Source: Cytobacillus horneckiae (GTDB lineage Bacteria; Bacillota; Bacilli; Bacillales; Cytobacillaceae). Taken from it: a DNA stretch of 64,000 nt. Numbering within the stretch: position 1 is the stretch's first letter; the number at the start of each line of letters is the position of its first letter. Location: the NCBI RefSeq assembly GCF_002835735.1, contig NZ_PISD01000008.1:392653-456652 (forward strand), read 5' to 3'. Below the pieces are notes generated by a model, which did not search any database, was not told the DNA's origin, and saw only the letters and a program-made list of their open reading frames with translations. A program made the translations under genes and the position numbers. This document shows, one piece after another, positions 1 to 6,902 of this stretch.

Positions 1-228
1 ACATTCGGTGTCCCTGATCCGTATTTAGGTGAGAAATTATATGCAGTGGTCATTTTAAAAGAGGGGGCCAAGCTGACAGACAAGGAACTTTCCAGCTGGT
101 GTGAAGGAAAGATTGCCCGCTATAAAATACCGCGTGTGATCGAATTCCGTGACTCCCTTCCAAAAACGATTGTAGGAAAAATTTTAAGACGGACTCTAGT
201 GGAAGAATTCACGCAAAAAAGTAAATGA
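1..228 (+). CDS. Acyl-CoA ligase (AMP-binding), C-terminal end only
   Basis: The window opens inside this gene; only the last 75 codons are present, in the frame beginning at base 1. The residues show the C-terminal subdomain of the acyl-CoA synthetase (ANL) family, which turns over the acyl-adenylate to acyl-CoA. The stretch YKIPRVIEFRDSLPKT is followed by GKILRRTLVEEF, the A10-type motif whose lysine contacts the adenylate. It lies 24 bp before fadH, so the two are probably co-transcribed for fatty-acid or related acid breakdown. The substrate cannot be told from this fragment. Confidence 0.85.
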   Translation, partial: TFGVPDPYLGEKLYAVVILKEGAKLTDKELSSWCEGKIARYKIPRVIEFRDSLPKTIVGKILRRTLVEEFTQKSK

Positions 229-252
229 TAATGATCAATGGAGTTGATGAGG

Positions 253-1020
253 ATGGAAAGAAGTAGTGTTATTGTGACTGGCGGCGGCAGCGGAATCGGA
301 AAAGCCATGGCAATGAAATTTGCAGAAAAGGGAGCCAATGTTGTCATTACAGGCCGAAGTGCAGAAAGATTAGCAGATGCGAAAAAAGAAATCGAGCAAA
401 TAGCAACGGGGAAGGTACTGCAGTTTCAGATGGACGTCCGCAATCCAGAAAAAGCAATTGAAATGATTGAATTTACAAAGGATGCATTCCAAAAAGTAGA
501 TGTCCTCATCAATAATGCTGCCGGTAATTTTATATGTCCGGCAGAGGACCTCTCTTTTAATGGCTGGAATTCAGTTATAGATATTGTCTTAAATGGAACT
601 TGGTACTGTTCCCAGGCAGCTGGAAAGGACTGGATTGCCAATGGGACGAAGGGTAGTATCCTTAATATCGTTGCGACTTATGCTTGGGGTGCAGGAGTCG
701 GGACGATTCACTCTGCAAGCGCAAAGGCCGGAGTTTTGACAATGACTCAGACTTTGGCTGTTGAATGGGGAAAGAAATATGGCATACGTGCAAATGCAAT
801 TGCTCCTGGGCCAATTGAAAATACGGAAGGCGTAGCAAGGCTAGTAGCTTCAGAAAAAGCGAGAGAAAGAGCCATTGAGTCGATTCCATTAAGCAGGTTT
901 GGTAAGGTCGAGGAAATTGCTCATATGGCCTACCTTCTTTCAACTCCTGAATTATCATATATTAATGGTGAATGTATTACGATGGACGGAGGAAAATGGC
1001 TAAATACACAAACAAGGTAA
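253..1020 (+). CDS. fadH: 2,4-dienoyl-CoA reductase (NADPH), SDR family
   Basis: A 255-residue short-chain dehydrogenase/reductase. The Rossmann motif TGGGSGIGK is at residues 9-17, NNAAGNF near residue 88, and the catalytic-region tyrosine motif is replaced by the YAWGAG...SASAKAG arrangement typical of decr-type dienoyl reductases; IAPGPIE follows. The sequence resembles Bacillus subtilis FadH almost end to end as I recall it. The enzyme reduces 2,4-dienoyl-CoA during breakdown of unsaturated fatty acids. I chose ATG 253 because GGAG lies 9 bases upstream and because FadH homologues begin at this point; an in-frame ATG at 238 has no ribosome site. It follows the acyl-CoA ligase in an operon and ends at a strong terminator. 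Confidence 0.92.
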   Translation: MERSSVIVTGGGSGIGKAMAMKFAEKGANVVITGRSAERLADAKKEIEQIATGKVLQFQMDVRNPEKAIEMIEFTKDAFQKVDVLINNAAGNFICPAEDLSFNGWNSVIDIVLNGTWYCSQAAGKDWIANGTKGSILNIVATYAWGAGVGTIHSASAKAGVLTMTQTLAVEWGKKYGIRANAIAPGPIENTEGVARLVASEKARERAIESIPLSRFGKVEEIAHMAYLLSTPELSYINGECITMDGGKWLNTQTR

Positions 1021-1028
1021 TATGACTG

Positions 1029-1054
1029 CGGCATGTCTACATGCCGTATTTTTT
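1029..1054 (+). terminator. Rho-independent terminator after fadH
   Basis: A perfect 7-bp stem (CGGCATG / CATGCCG) with a 4-base loop is followed by a T-rich run. It closes the acyl-CoA ligase-fadH unit. Confidence 0.85.
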
Positions 1055-1072
1055 ACTATGCTTATTTGAAAG

Positions 1073-1315
1073 CTATGTAAAATGTGTTTGTACCGCTCTT
1101 GCATAGAAAGAAGTCGTAAAAATAAAAAAAGAACCATCATTATTGTCATTCAATGATTGGTTCTTATATTTTTGCTTGTATAGATAATCCTTCTTCGTTT
1201 TCGTTATTCTTGTACGCATATCTGCAAATGCATATATACCTCGATTTTGGTCAGGATTCCTTTTGCCTTCTCTTTCAAGCTTTTCTCTCATTTTCTTTGC
1301 TCGTGATTTACTCAT
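1073..1315 (-). CDS. Small basic conserved hypothetical protein (80 aa)
   Basis: Starts MSKSRAKKMREKLEREGKR and is strongly basic in its first half, with a hydrophobic patch (GSFFIFTTSF) near the end. I do not recognise a function; the opening resembles small lysine/arginine-rich proteins found in many Bacillaceae. The start at 1315 is chosen because GAGGTG sits 7 bases upstream; the longer in-frame ATG at 1345 has no ribosome site. It is convergent with fadH. No catalytic motif is visible, so a nucleic-acid-binding or structural role is only a guess from charge. Confidence 0.6.
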   Translation of the reverse strand: MSKSRAKKMREKLEREGKRNPDQNRGIYAFADMRTRITKTKKDYLYKQKYKNQSLNDNNDGSFFIFTTSFYARAVQTHFT

Positions 1316-1369
1316 CAAATTCACCTCATCTAAAAATTGGTTCATTTGATTTTATCATATTTCTAAAGA

Positions 1370-1696
1370 TTAAGCAGGAGGTATAAGTCCTGATACAAGA
1401 AGAATAAAAAATACTAATCCAATAACAGTAAAGATTATAGATGCAATTAAGGCAAAACTGGGGTGTAATTTAAATTGTTCCCATTTAAGAATAATTCCTG
1501 TCGCAGTTGTTGTTTGCGTATTATAATAATTCCTTGCTGCTCCACCACTGCTCGTGAAAAATATAACTATTAATGTAAACATAACACCGCTAAAAAACAT
1601 AATTTCGATAAATCGAATGGAAAAAAGTTGAGAAAAAGCATAGGTTACTGCAAATTCTACTATGAGTGTTGATATGAATATAATTGCGCGTTTCAT
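1370..1696 (-). CDS. Small integral membrane protein, unknown function
   Basis: About 108 residues with three hydrophobic segments (roughly residues 3-22, 27-47 and 85-105) separated by a short polar stretch containing NYYNTQTTTATG. The ATG at 1696 is preferred over the one at 1705 because AAGGGGG lies about 10 bases before it, while the outer ATG almost touches the ribosome site. I do not recognise a family. It sits alone between small genes, and nothing around it indicates a role. Confidence 0.6.
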   Translation of the reverse strand: MKRAIIFISTLIVEFAVTYAFSQLFSIRFIEIMFFSGVMFTLIVIFFTSSGGAARNYYNTQTTTATGIILKWEQFKLHPSFALIASIIFTVIGLVFFILLVSGLIPPA

Positions 1697-1812
1697 ATTT
1701 TGCATTCCCCCTTATAATGGAAATTACGGATGGGTAGAGGGGAAGGTTTCAATTATTGCAAATATTTAACGGGCATAACCAACAACAACCGAAATAGAGA
1801 GAGTCGAAAAGC

Positions 1813-1950
1813 TTAGCTGTTTTGTACAAGTCTTAACAATTTATGTACATCGTCACCTGTAAGAGCAGCATAATGCTCCCAAATCTCATCTCGCAACATA
1901 TCAAGTTCAATAATCTTTTTCGCTAACTCAACAGCTTCCTGGCTTGCCAT
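1813..1950 (-). CDS. 45-aa conserved small protein, likely second gene of a TnrA-controlled pair
   Basis: Encodes a 45-residue acidic helical peptide beginning MASQEAVELAKKIIELDM and ending LLRLVQNS. It has an excellent AGGAGG site 9 bases before the ATG. It lies 21 bp downstream of another tiny gene, divergent from tnrA. In B. subtilis the neighbour divergent from tnrA is the small two-gene operon ykzB-ykoL, which is TnrA-activated; this pair occupies the same place, but I cannot confirm sequence identity. Function unknown. Reality is supported by the ribosome site, codon use and position. Confidence 0.65.
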   Translation of the reverse strand: MASQEAVELAKKIIELDMLRDEIWEHYAALTGDDVHKLLRLVQNS

Positions 1951-1971
1951 CCGGAAAGTCCTCCTAAATCG

Positions 1972-2124
1972 TTATTTTACCGACAAATATTTCTTTGATA
2001 ACCCCTCAAGTTCTGATAATGTTAAATTTTGTAAGTTTTTCTCGAGTTCATGTATTTTATTTTCTTTCAAAAGTTGGATTAAATAGTTGCGTTTTTTTTC
2101 AACCGCTTTTCTTAAATATTGCAT
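1972..2124 (-). CDS. 50-aa basic protein, FbpA-like, divergent from tnrA
   Basis: A 50-residue basic, helical protein (MQYLRKAVEKKRNYLIQLLK at the start, LTLSELEGLSKKYL at the end). The pattern of an N-terminal LRKAVEKK and a later LTLSEL is what I know from the Fur-regulated basic protein A family, small regulators in Bacillus. The AGGAG ribosome site lies before ATG 2124. It is the first gene of a pair transcribed away from tnrA; a TAAAAT -10 hexamer (bases 2161-2156 on the minus strand) sits about 50 bp from the centre of a TnrA box, so nitrogen-limitation control is more strongly suggested than iron control. Confidence 0.65.
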   Translation of the reverse strand: MQYLRKAVEKKRNYLIQLLKENKIHELEKNLQNLTLSELEGLSKKYLSVK

Positions 2125-2155
2125 ACAACCTGCTCCTTTAAATTATGATGGTGTT

Positions 2156-2184
2156 ATTTTAATTAAAATAAAAGAAAAATTCAT
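2156..2184 (-). promoter_or_regulatory. Candidate TnrA-activated promoter for the small-gene pair
   Basis: On the minus strand a TAAAAT -10 lies at 2161-2156 with only a poor -35 (ATGAAT, 2184-2179), as expected for an activator-dependent promoter. The expected start near 2149 puts the left TnrA box (centre 2199) at about -50. Confidence 0.5.
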
Positions 2185-2190
2185 TTAGTC

Positions 2191-2207
2191 TGTCAGAATT
2201 TCTTACA
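2191..2207. promoter_or_regulatory. TnrA/GlnR box, left copy
   Basis: TGTCAGAATTTCTTACA matches the TnrA/GlnR consensus TGTNA-N7-TNACA exactly. It is one arm of a perfect 19-bp inverted repeat (2191-2209 with 2218-2236). Confidence 0.85.
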
Positions 2208-2219
2208 TACTTTATATTA

Positions 2220-2236
2220 TGTAAGAAATTCTGACA
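2220..2236. promoter_or_regulatory. TnrA/GlnR box, right copy
   Basis: TGTAAGAAATTCTGACA matches TGTNA-N7-TNACA exactly and is the reverse complement of the left box. Its centre (2228) is about 49 bp before the start predicted from the tnrA -10 hexamer, the usual place for TnrA activation. Confidence 0.85.
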
Positions 2237-2241
2237 TTAAA

Positions 2242-2270
2242 GGTGAAATTATTTAACAATTCTGTATAAT
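2242..2270 (+). promoter_or_regulatory. tnrA promoter
   Basis: A consensus TATAAT at 2265-2270 with a weak -35 (GGTGAA at 2242-2247) 17 bp upstream. The weak -35 and the adjacent TnrA box point to autoactivation, as is known for tnrA in B. subtilis. Confidence 0.6.
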
Positions 2271-2309
2271 AGAAATAAAACCTTCTAACTAATATGGGGT
2301 GGTCTGCAG

Positions 2310-2648
2310 ATGGAAAGTGAATACTCCTATAAAGAAAGAAAAGTCATTTCTATTGGAGCGGTAAGTGAATTAACTGGATTAAGTGAAAGACAGATTAGGT
2401 ATTATGAAGAAAGAAAGCTAATTTTTCCGTCACGGTCTAATCGCGGCAATCGAAAATACTCCTTTTCCGACGTTGAACGGTTGATAGATATCGCCAATAA
2501 ACGGGAAGAGGGTGTGAGGACGGATGAAATAAGAATGGAATATAAGAAAGAAAAGACGAGAGAAGATCGTGAAACTAGAAAGAAAATGATTCAAGGACAG
2601 CTTAATGCAAGATTTATGACGCAAAAAAACGGGAAGCGATTTAGCTGA
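2310..2648 (+). CDS. tnrA: Global nitrogen regulator TnrA (MerR family)
   Basis: A 112-residue MerR-type winged-helix regulator. The DNA-binding part contains [20 protein letters not shown] and [21 protein letters not shown], and the C-terminus carries [13 protein letters not shown], the TnrA-type tail that in B. subtilis is bound by feedback-inhibited glutamine synthetase. Length (110 in B. subtilis) and order match. GlnR is the close alternative, but GlnR has a longer C-terminal domain and normally lies beside glnA, which is absent here. TnrA activates and represses genes when glutamine is scarce. The shared upstream region holds two perfect TnrA boxes. A hairpin and then a dispersed repeat follow the gene. 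Confidence 0.93.
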   Translation: MESEYSYKERKVISIGAVSELTGLSERQIRYYEERKLIFPSRSNRGNRKYSFSDVERLIDIANKREEGVRTDEIRMEYKKEKTREDRETRKKMIQGQLNARFMTQKNGKRFS

Positions 2649-2663
2649 ATGGATTCATCATCG

Positions 2664-2705
2664 AAAGCAGTAAAGGACAGCCGTATAAGATTCATTTACT
2701 GCTTT
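2664..2705 (+). terminator. Hairpin after tnrA, first copy
   Basis: An 11-bp perfect stem (AAAGCAGTAAA / TTTACTGCTTT) with a 20-base loop, but without a T-run. It closely resembles the hairpin at 2902-2943; the two flank a dispersed repeat. Confidence 0.55.
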
Positions 2706-2901
2706 AGAGTGCCTTCGAAAGTGAAAATAAGAAAATTTAGTAGGATTCGAAAGAGGTGTCCGCTCGACACCTGCGGGAGAGAAGCGAGACAGTCGAGAAC
2801 CAGGAGATGCGACCCGACGCTAGAGCTGCTAGAAAGGGAGCAGAAAGCCTCGAAAAATCCAAAACTCTTTATTTTACGTTAAATGAGTTTTCTACAACCT
2901 G
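2706..2901 (+). repeat. Dispersed Bacillaceae-type intergenic repeat, copy A
   Basis: About 195 bp whose centre reads GAGGTGTCCGCTCGACACCT followed by GCGGGAGAGAAG. It aligns along its whole length with copy B at 35536-35736, from AGAGTNNCTTCNAAAGT at the left to ATGAGTTTTCTACAACCTG at the right. GC content is higher than the surroundings. The ORF that runs through it is not a gene. Similar CCGCTCGAC...CTGCGGGA sequences are common between Bacillaceae genes; I do not know an agreed name. Confidence 0.7.
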
Positions 2902-2943
2902 AAGCAGAAAAGGGGACAGTTCGTTTCCTTTACTGCTTTTTTG
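2902..2943 (+). terminator. Hairpin after repeat A, second terminator copy
   Basis: AAGCAGAAAAGG pairs with CCTTTACTGCTT (one mismatch) and is followed by a T-run. It reads as a second, slightly different copy of the tnrA hairpin at 2664-2705 and has the T-run that the first lacks. Confidence 0.6.
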
Positions 2944-3072
2944 TTGATTGCCATTCAGGAATTTAATACTCTTTAAAATTTAATTTTCTGTTTATAGAAA
3001 TCATACTTTCATATTTTTAACAATTCATTTAATATGTAAAGACGAGAATTTGATTAAAAAGGAGGGAGTACA

Positions 3073-3831
3073 ATGGAGAATAAATACCCTCAGACTTTCG
3101 AAGTGATTGAACTGTGTCTGTTAGCAGGAAAAATTATGCTGCAGTGCGGAGCAGAAACGTATCGGGTGGAGGACACAATGACCCGGATTGCTGCAGCTCT
3201 TGGGATACCAAATTCACATAGCTATGTTACGCCAACAGGAATCGTCTTTTCAACAGATGATACGAATCCCGCCAAACTGATCCGCATTTCGGAACGTACG
3301 ACTGATCTATATAAAGTGACGTTAGTAAACGGCGTTTCACGGAAGGTGAGCAGCGGGGAAATGACGAGAGAACAGGCTTTTCTAAAATTAAAAGAGATTG
3401 AAAATGCCAATTACACTTTTCCAATCTATCAGCAAATCCTGGCAGCTTCTATTGCAAGCGCCTGCTTTATGGTTATGTTTCAAGGTGAATGGAACAACTT
3501 TATTCCTGCGCTCATAACAGGTGGAGTAGGTTTTACTTCATTTATCTTTCTGCATAGAGTGGTGCAAATAAAATTCTTCTCGGAATTTATTGCTTCGTTT
3601 ATTATCGGCATCCTGTCCATTCTTTTCATAAAGGCCGGACTGGGGACGCAGCTGGATAAAATAATTATTGGTTCAGTGATGCCGCTTGTGCCGGGGCTGC
3701 TGATCACGAATGCTGTACGGGACTTAATGGCTGGCCACCTTGTATCTGGATTATCTAAAGGGGCGGAGGCATTTTTAACTGCATTTGCAATCGGAGCGGG
3801 AATCGCAGTGGTGTTCTCCTTTCTATCTTAA
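3073..3831 (+). CDS. Threonine/serine exporter family, N-terminal-type subunit (DUF1212/YjjP)
   Basis: A 252-residue protein of the ThrE/YjjP family. The cytoplasmic N-terminal part carries the family signature (GAETYRVEDTMTRIA, then YVTPTGIVFS), and five hydrophobic segments follow from about residue 120 to the end, with the PLVPGLLITNAVRDLMAGH motif. In Corynebacterium ThrE both halves are one protein; here, as in E. coli YjjP/YjjB, the C-terminal part is the next gene, 20 bp downstream. The pair should form a membrane exporter for threonine/serine or, as reported for E. coli, succinate. AAAGGAGG lies 9 bases before ATG. Substrate here is inferred only. Confidence 0.85.
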   Translation: MENKYPQTFEVIELCLLAGKIMLQCGAETYRVEDTMTRIAAALGIPNSHSYVTPTGIVFSTDDTNPAKLIRISERTTDLYKVTLVNGVSRKVSSGEMTREQAFLKLKEIENANYTFPIYQQILAASIASACFMVMFQGEWNNFIPALITGGVGFTSFIFLHRVVQIKFFSEFIASFIIGILSILFIKAGLGTQLDKIIIGSVMPLVPGLLITNAVRDLMAGHLVSGLSKGAEAFLTAFAIGAGIAVVFSFLS

Positions 3832-3851
3832 AACGATAAGGCGGGATAAAA

Positions 3852-4298
3852 ATGACAATTATCATCAATTTAATGACAAGTTTTATTGCCGCGGCAGCTT
3901 TTGGCGTTATTTTTAATGCACCAAAAAAATCTTTGCTGCAATGTGGCTTTGTCGGCATGTTCGGCTGGCTTATTTATATATCATTAGTCAATCATAATCA
4001 TGATGCCGTATTGGCTTCTTTAATTGCAGCCATTTTTATCTCCGCTATTAGTCAAGTGTTTGCAAAAATATATCGCACGCCAATTATTATTTTTAGCGTA
4101 GCCGGCATCATTCCCCTCGTGCCTGGAGGAATTGCATACGATGCCATGAGAAACTTTGTGGAAAATGATTATAATATGGCGATTCAGCTTGCGGCGAGAG
4201 CATTTATGATATCTGGTGCAATCGCTGTCGGCTTAGTGATATCAGAAGTCATCTATCAGCTGATCATGAAGGCAAGATTGAAATTAAAAAAAGCGTAA
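3852..4298 (+). CDS. Threonine/serine exporter family, C-terminal-type subunit (DUF3815/YjjB)
   Basis: A 148-residue membrane protein with about four hydrophobic segments and the motif IIPLVPGGIAYDAMR, which mirrors the PLVPGLLITNAVRD motif of the preceding subunit. This is the YjjB-type half of the ThrE family. It is the second and last gene of a two-gene operon, followed immediately by a terminator whose stem begins at the stop codon. Confidence 0.83.
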   Translation: MTIIINLMTSFIAAAAFGVIFNAPKKSLLQCGFVGMFGWLIYISLVNHNHDAVLASLIAAIFISAISQVFAKIYRTPIIIFSVAGIIPLVPGGIAYDAMRNFVENDYNMAIQLAARAFMISGAIAVGLVISEVIYQLIMKARLKLKKA

Positions 4299-4330
4299 GA
4301 AGCTTCGTTCATTCGAAGCTTCTTTTGTTT
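4298..4330 (+). terminator. Terminator of the exporter operon
   Basis: A 10-bp stem (AGAAGCTTCG / CGAAGCTTCT) with a 6-base loop and a T-rich tail, overlapping the stop codon. Confidence 0.85.
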
Positions 4331-4391
4331 TGATTAGCGTTTATTCTAAGGTAAACTCGTTCACACTAAAGTATAAGGAATGGGGGCCAAT

Positions 4392-6428
4392 ATGCTAAAA
4401 CTACGAATCATCTTTATTATTTTTTTAATGCTGGCACTTGTTTGTTTTCTATTTGTATACTCGAAGCCAGCCCCTGCAGAAACTGTATGGGACGACTTAA
4501 TCATAATAAATAACTTGCCAGAGGTTGAAACCTCCTTTCATAAAGGAAAAACGAGGTTGACTGCAATCCATTTATATAAGGATGGCCACGTCAAAAAAGC
4601 AGCCAGAGCTTTAACATGGCATTCTTCTGACAGAAGTGTCGCTCAAGTAAGTCAAGATGGTCAAATAAGATTAAAAGGTAAAAAAGGGATGACAAAAATA
4701 ACAGTTACAGACGGAACTTTTCAGGATAATCTTGTCATTAATCATGGCAAAGAAAAAGTTTCCGTTATTAAAGAAAAAGGGACTAAATATCATTTGATTT
4801 CACAACTGGTTAAAAGCTTAACTTTAGAAGAAAAAATAGGACAGATGCTGATGCCGGATTTCCGGCAGTGGGACGGTAAAGCTGTAACTGAGGTTAAACC
4901 AGAGATCGCTCAAATCATTCAAAAATATCATCTTGGCGGCATCATCCTATTCAAAGAAAATATTCAATCTATCGAACAAACGCTCCATTTAACAACTGGA
5001 TTTCAAAGCAATGCAGAAAAATTTGGATTATTATTGTCGATTGACCAAGAGGGTGGCAGTATTGACCGCTTGAATTTTGGCACAACAATGCCTGGAAATA
5101 TGGCATTAGGAGCAGGAAATGATAAAAGGCTTACAGAACTTGTCGGTAAGGCGATTGGAAAAGAGTTGTCGTTACTCGGAATCAACATGGATTTTGCCCC
5201 AGTATTAGATATTAATAATAATCCGGAAAATCCTGTTATTGGGTTGAGATCCTTTAGTTCTGATCCGGAGACAGTTACAAAAATGGGTACAGCGCTAGCA
5301 AAAGGGCTTGATGAAGCTAATATTGTTGCGGCAGCCAAGCATTTTCCAGGTCACGGGAATACTGCGGTTGATTCACATATAGGTTTGCCTGTTGTAAGGA
5401 CAAAACTTGATGAGTTGAAGAAGATGGAACTACAACCATTTCAACAATTAATGGATAAAGATATTGATGCGGTCATGTCGGCACATATTACCTATCCTTT
5501 CATCGAAACTGAGAAATTTAAGTCAGCTGTGTCAGGACAAGAAATTACACTGCCTGCTACATTGTCGCATAAAATCTTGACAAGACTAGTGAGAGACGAA
5601 ATGGGATACGAAGGGGTGATCATTACAGATGCCTTGAATATGAATGCGATCGCATCTCATTTTCAGCCTGTGGACTCGGCGATACGTGCAATTAAAGCCG
5701 GAGTGGATGTCCTTCTAATGCCTGTAGGAGTCGAAGAGGTGGCTAATGGTTTATATGAGGCAGTTGCAAAGGGAGATATAACAGAGGAAAGAATCAATCA
5801 GTCTGTCACTCGAATATTGACGCTTAAACTAAAGCATGGGATTTTAAAAGAGGAAGAAGCTCCTTCTTATCAAAAAAAGCTTGAAGCGGCTAGAAGTGGA
5901 ATTCATTCTATAGAGCATCAACAATTAGAAAAACTAGCAGCAAAAAAAGGAATTACATTAGTGAAAAATAATGGAACGCTCCCTATTTCGCAAAATCTAT
6001 ATAAAAAAATCATCGTAATTGGCGATGATAGTAGTGATGTGTTAGCGGCCAGCTTAGAAAAGTTTCACTCAAATATTACCGCTTTTCGATTAGAAAATAA
6101 AAGCGATGGATTTGAAGAATGTAAAGAGGCTGATTTAATCATCATTTCTGTAAGTAATAATAAAAAACTGTCAGAAGATTACATAGATTTAGGCGAAAAT
6201 AGGGATGTGCCTGTTGTATTCATATCAGTCGGTACTCCGTATGCAATTACTGCACTTCCTTCTGCTGATAGCGTTATTGCCCAATTCGGACAAACGAAAG
6301 CGAGCTATCAAGCGACAGCTGAAGCATTGTTCGGTGGGTTTAATCCATCTGGACGATTACCAGTAGCCATTCCAGATAAAAACGGACATGTGCTGTATCA
6401 TTTTCGAGAGGGCTTATCATATGATTAA
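4392..6428 (+). CDS. nagZ: Beta-N-acetylhexosaminidase NagZ-type (GH3), exported
   Basis: A 678-residue family 3 glycoside hydrolase that removes N-acetylglucosamine from peptidoglycan fragments. The N-terminus is a hydrophobic signal or anchor (to about residue 25, then KPAPAET); there is no good lipobox. A short beta-rich domain precedes the barrel. The NagZ loop KHFPGHGNTAVDSH places the catalytic dyad at D327/H329 and the nucleophile motif ITDALNMNA at D413. A C-terminal domain follows, as in B. subtilis NagZ (642 aa). ATG 4392 is chosen because GGGGG lies 5 bases upstream; the ATG at 4380 has only a poor site. The gene stands alone, without the murR/amidase neighbours of B. subtilis. Confidence 0.88.
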   Translation: MLKLRIIFIIFLMLALVCFLFVYSKPAPAETVWDDLIIINNLPEVETSFHKGKTRLTAIHLYKDGHVKKAARALTWHSSDRSVAQVSQDGQIRLKGKKGMTKITVTDGTFQDNLVINHGKEKVSVIKEKGTKYHLISQLVKSLTLEEKIGQMLMPDFRQWDGKAVTEVKPEIAQIIQKYHLGGIILFKENIQSIEQTLHLTTGFQSNAEKFGLLLSIDQEGGSIDRLNFGTTMPGNMALGAGNDKRLTELVGKAIGKELSLLGINMDFAPVLDINNNPENPVIGLRSFSSDPETVTKMGTALAKGLDEANIVAAAKHFPGHGNTAVDSHIGLPVVRTKLDELKKMELQPFQQLMDKDIDAVMSAHITYPFIETEKFKSAVSGQEITLPATLSHKILTRLVRDEMGYEGVIITDALNMNAIASHFQPVDSAIRAIKAGVDVLLMPVGVEEVANGLYEAVAKGDITEERINQSVTRILTLKLKHGILKEEEAPSYQKKLEAARSGIHSIEHQQLEKLAAKKGITLVKNNGTLPISQNLYKKIIVIGDDSSDVLAASLEKFHSNITAFRLENKSDGFEECKEADLIIISVSNNKKLSEDYIDLGENRDVPVVFISVGTPYAITALPSADSVIAQFGQTKASYQATAEALFGGFNPSGRLPVAIPDKNGHVLYHFREGLSYD

Positions 6429-6727
6429 TTGGCGAGAGGCAGTAGAAAGAGAACCGTCTAATTTTGCCTGTTTAATACGACCAAATAACAGATGAGGATC
6501 GGAAAGCTGCCTGCTAATCGACCAGATGAGCAGCAATGGAAGATGAACAGTCGATTAGCCGCGTCCAATTCGATCAAGTGAGCAACAATGGATAATGAAC
6601 GGTCAATAAGCTACCTCCAATTAACCAAAAGTAAGAAACAATTAGTAAGGAAAGGTCGAAAAGCTACCTGCCTCTTATTCGACAAGGAGAGTAACAAAGA
6701 GCGGAGAAAGGTCGATGGTTTTGATGG
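6429..6727 (+). repeat. Degenerate tandem repeat, about 52-bp unit, five to six units
   Basis: The spacer after nagZ is built of imperfect units of about 43-55 bp. Clear units begin near 6471, 6514, 6567, 6619 and 6673. The consensus runs roughly AATTCGACCAAATGAGCAAC, then AATGGAxxATGAACGGTCGA, then xAAGCTxCCTCC. Each unit holds a CGACC and a later GGTCG, so each could fold into a hairpin. No coding frame is preserved across it. Confidence 0.7.
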
Positions 6728-6749
6728 TTCACTTTGAAAAAAATATAAT

Positions 6750-6764
6750 TGATATTGAATATCA
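6750..6764. promoter_or_regulatory. Fur-like box upstream of the ABC exporter
   Basis: TGATATTGAATATCA is a perfect 7-1-7 palindrome and matches 12 of 14 positions of the Bacillus Fur/PerR/Zur-type TGATAAT-N-ATTATCA core. It lies about 140 bp before the ATG, within an AT-rich stretch where a promoter is expected. Which metal regulator binds it cannot be told. Confidence 0.45.
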
Positions 6765-6902
6765 TTTTCAATTGGTATACAATACATACTTGGAAAGCAG
6801 TGTCATGCAAAATTAATTTTATGAATGACTGCTTGTATCACCTCAGATAGAAGCATATAATCCAAAGTATATTTTAATAGATGCATAGAATAGGGGATAA
6901 GC

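Noticed and set aside
2310..2648. Calling the MerR regulator GlnR
   Set aside because: The 112-residue length and [13 protein letters not shown] tail fit TnrA, and glnA is not adjacent.
2649..2882. A 77-codon plus-strand frame after tnrA
   Set aside because: It lies inside dispersed repeat A, has no ribosome site and follows the tnrA stop directly; codon use is unlike the neighbours.
6429..6727. CRISPR array
   Set aside because: The units are too divergent and contain no constant repeat alternating with unique spacers; no cas genes are present.
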